A stretch of DNA of 5,244 nucleotides, from assembly GCA_016213455.1 (NCBI GenBank), contig JACRAG010000473.1, positions 1 through 5,244 on the forward strand. The letters are read 5' to 3'. The position numbers were made by a program, and so were the translations under genes. The notes beneath the pieces are model-generated. The model did no database searches. It was not told the origin of the DNA and saw only the letters and a program-made list of their open reading frames with translations. The DNA comes from Anaerolineae bacterium (lineage in GTDB: Bacteria; Chloroflexota; Anaerolineae; Anaerolineales; Anaerolineaceae). Below, piece by piece: positions 4,030-5,244 of this stretch (position 1 is its first letter; each line of letters starts with the position of its first letter).

Positions 4030-5100
4030 TCAGGGCTGGAGCGTGATGAGCAGCGAGGAGAGCGCCACGGTGCCAGGTACACGTTCGCCGCCCTGCCGGA
4101 AGCTTAAGCGTACCGTCGTGGGGCCATTGACCTGGTAGGGGATTTCGATCTGGAAGGGTGTGTGACTCAACATGCCGGAAGGTGGTTCGACCGTAAGCTC
4201 CTTCGCGGCGATCACCTGTCCATCTTCAGCGATGCATTCGACCAGGATGGGCGAGTCATTGACCGGGCGGGCCAAACCGTCAATCACCAGCGTACCGCCC
4301 GAGACAGCCTGTCCTTCCTGAGGGGCGCGGATGATGTAAGGTTCCTGGGTGATGTTGGGTGGGTAGATGTCCGCGCGACCCACGCGCATGAGCACCAGTT
4401 CGGTGGACATGAGCGCGATCACGCGCCCGTTCCGGTCAAAGGTGATGACCTGAAGCCGTCCGGTTTCCGCCATGGCGGTCAGCGCATATTCGATGACCGG
4501 GTAGAAAGTGATCGATCTGCCGCGGTAGTTGGAGTAATCGATGTCCTCCCGGTACAGGACGCGCCCGTCTTCACCCAACAGCTCGAGGCGGATGCGACCA
4601 TCATCGCCAGGGGACGCGTTGATTTCTGCGTTGATGGGTGAGACCACGCGCGAGAGCAGACCAGGGCGCAAAATGGACAGGCGCGGCGCGGGTGGAGTGG
4701 GGGTGTTGGTGATGGTTGGCGTGTTGGTGATGGTGGGCGTCTTGCTCGGCGTGCGCGTATTGGTGGGGATGCGCGTGCGGGTGGGGGTGCGGGTAATCGT
4801 CCCGGTCAGCGAGGCAGTGGGGCTTGGCCCGGGGGTGATCGTGTCGGTGATGGTCGGGCTGGGCTCGGGGGTCTCGGAAGGCGGTCGCGTGGGCGACGGA
4901 CCGGGTGTGGCAGTGAAAGGCACCGCCGTTTCGGTGGGTGTTTCGCTGGGGGTGGGGGTGATGGTGAAGGTGGCGCTGGCAGTTGGCGACGGGGTGGGGG
5001 TGAGCAGGGCTGAAAGCGAAAGGCCCTCTGCACAGCCTGCCTGCAGCACTGCGAGCAGAACTGCGAGCAGCATGACTGCCCGCACCATCAGGCGCTTCAT
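4030..5100 (-). CDS. Putative lipoprotein with Thr/Pro-rich stalk and two Ig-like domains
   Basis: The protein has 356 residues. MKRLMVR plus a hydrophobic run to residue 19 ends in LQAGC, making Cys23 a possible lipidation site. Gln at -3 is unusual for a lipobox, so simple secretion is also possible. Residues 33-139 are a Thr/Pro/Ser linker typical of surface proteins of Anaerolineae, probably an extended stalk or glycosylated spacer. Two beta-rich segments follow, about 140-240 and 255-356. The second (IIRAPQEGQAVSGGTLVIDGLARP ... FQIEIPY ... TTVRLSF) resembles the Gmad2 Ig-like domain known from spore-germination and other secreted proteins. No catalytic motif is visible, so a binding or structural role outside the membrane is likely. 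The ATG overlaps the stop of the preceding oxidoreductase gene (ATGA). An AGGGA site lies just upstream. Confidence 0.82.
   Translation of the reverse strand: MKRLMVRAVMLLAVLLAVLQAGCAEGLSLSALLTPTPSPTASATFTITPTPSETPTETAVPFTATPGPSPTRPPSETPEPSPTITDTITPGPSPTASLTGTITRTPTRTRIPTNTRTPSKTPTITNTPTITNTPTPPAPRLSILRPGLLSRVVSPINAEINASPGDDGRIRLELLGEDGRVLYREDIDYSNYRGRSITFYPVIEYALTAMAETGRLQVITFDRNGRVIALMSTELVLMRVGRADIYPPNITQEPYIIRAPQEGQAVSGGTLVIDGLARPVNDSPILVECIAEDGQVIAAKELTVEPPSGMLSHTPFQIEIPYQVNGPTTVRLSFRQGGERVPGTVALSSLLITLQP
4703..4738. repeat. 18-bp tandem repeat in the linker region
   Basis: Two adjacent 18-bp units at 4703-4720 and 4721-4738 differ at one base. On the minus strand they encode the repeated TPTITN sextet (residues about 121-132) of the lipoprotein linker. 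The low divergence suggests recent duplication or slippage, a usual way for such linkers to change length. Confidence 0.7.
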
Positions 5101-5244
5101 GCGTTCCCTGCCAGGCGCGGCAGTACCTCGCGGGTGAAGCGCCGCATGGCGCGCTCGCGGTCGGGCTGGGTGTCGCCTTCAAAGTGCAGCACGGCATACG
5201 TGACGCCCGCGGCAGCATAGGCCTGCAGCGCGGCGGCGATCTGC
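5097..5244 (-). CDS. C-terminal end of a probable luciferase-like (LLM) flavin-dependent oxidoreductase (partial)
   Basis: On the minus strand the frame is open from the window edge to a TGA at 5099-5097, giving 48 residues. AYAAAGVTYAVLHFEGDTQPDRERAMRRFTREVLPRL matches the ending typical of LLM-class enzymes: a '(Y)-AGV--V-L-F' strand followed by a helix ending 'F--EVLP-L'. These are TIM-barrel F420- or FMN-dependent oxidoreductases of the cytosol. The active site and start lie beyond the window, so cofactor and substrate are unknown. The gene overlaps the lipoprotein start by four bases (ATGA), which indicates one operon with coupled translation. Confidence 0.72.
   Translation of the reverse strand, partial: QIAAALQAYAAAGVTYAVLHFEGDTQPDRERAMRRFTREVLPRLAGNA

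Noticed and set aside
4541..5137. 198-residue Val/Gly-rich rightward frame
   Set aside because: It is the reverse complement of the Thr/Pro linker codons; repetitive 'VGVGV' patterns follow directly from that and not from selection.
4601..5218. 205-residue leftward frame, Pro/His-rich
   Set aside because: It is a frame-shifted reading of the same linker and overlaps both the LLM end and the lipoprotein, which have motifs and a coherent ATGA junction.

Overview
The window looks like GC-rich bacterial chromosome, most plausibly from an Anaerolineae-type member of the Chloroflexota. This is an inference from content: a secreted protein with a long Thr/Pro/Ser 'TPTP' linker, a luciferase-like flavin oxidoreductase, a LacD-type class I aldolase, and a DsbD_2/cupredoxin metal protein. 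No rRNA, tRNA, CRISPR array, integrase or transposase is visible, so the taxonomic call is tentative.

Left part (1-1560, + strand): the last 41 codons of an unrecognised gene end at 126 and are followed by an intrinsic terminator. A 437-bp AT-richer spacer then carries a good sigma70-like promoter (TTGTTT, 17 nt, CATAAT), with a perfect 8-bp inverted repeat lying exactly at the expected transcription start. It drives a single gene for a LacD/YihT-like class I sugar-phosphate aldolase. The aldolase and the next gene converge on a hairpin with A and T flanks that could stop transcription from both sides.

Middle part (1575-3514, - strand): a two-gene metal module reads leftward. It has a six-helix DsbD_2 (TauE/SafE-superfamily) membrane protein with a C-terminal cupredoxin-like Cys/Met metal site, followed 8 bp later by a 70-residue HMA (CopZ-type) chaperone whose ribosome site overlaps the upstream stop codon. 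The expected role is copper (or similar soft metal) handling at the membrane. The 612-bp spacer upstream has no convincing gene, but holds a consensus -10 for this operon and six inverted repeats, three of them very strong and packed into 140 bp.

Right part (3515-5244, - strand): a second leftward operon. The C-terminal end of a probable luciferase-like (LLM) flavin-dependent oxidoreductase overlaps by ATGA the start of a putative lipoprotein with a Thr/Pro linker and two predicted Ig-like domains. 50 bp further on comes a small two-helix DUF3592-like membrane protein.

Nothing here is demonstrably a new defence or mobile system. The parts most worth checking are the palindrome cluster at 3220-3390, the +1 hairpin of the aldolase gene, and the split cupredoxin/HMA module.
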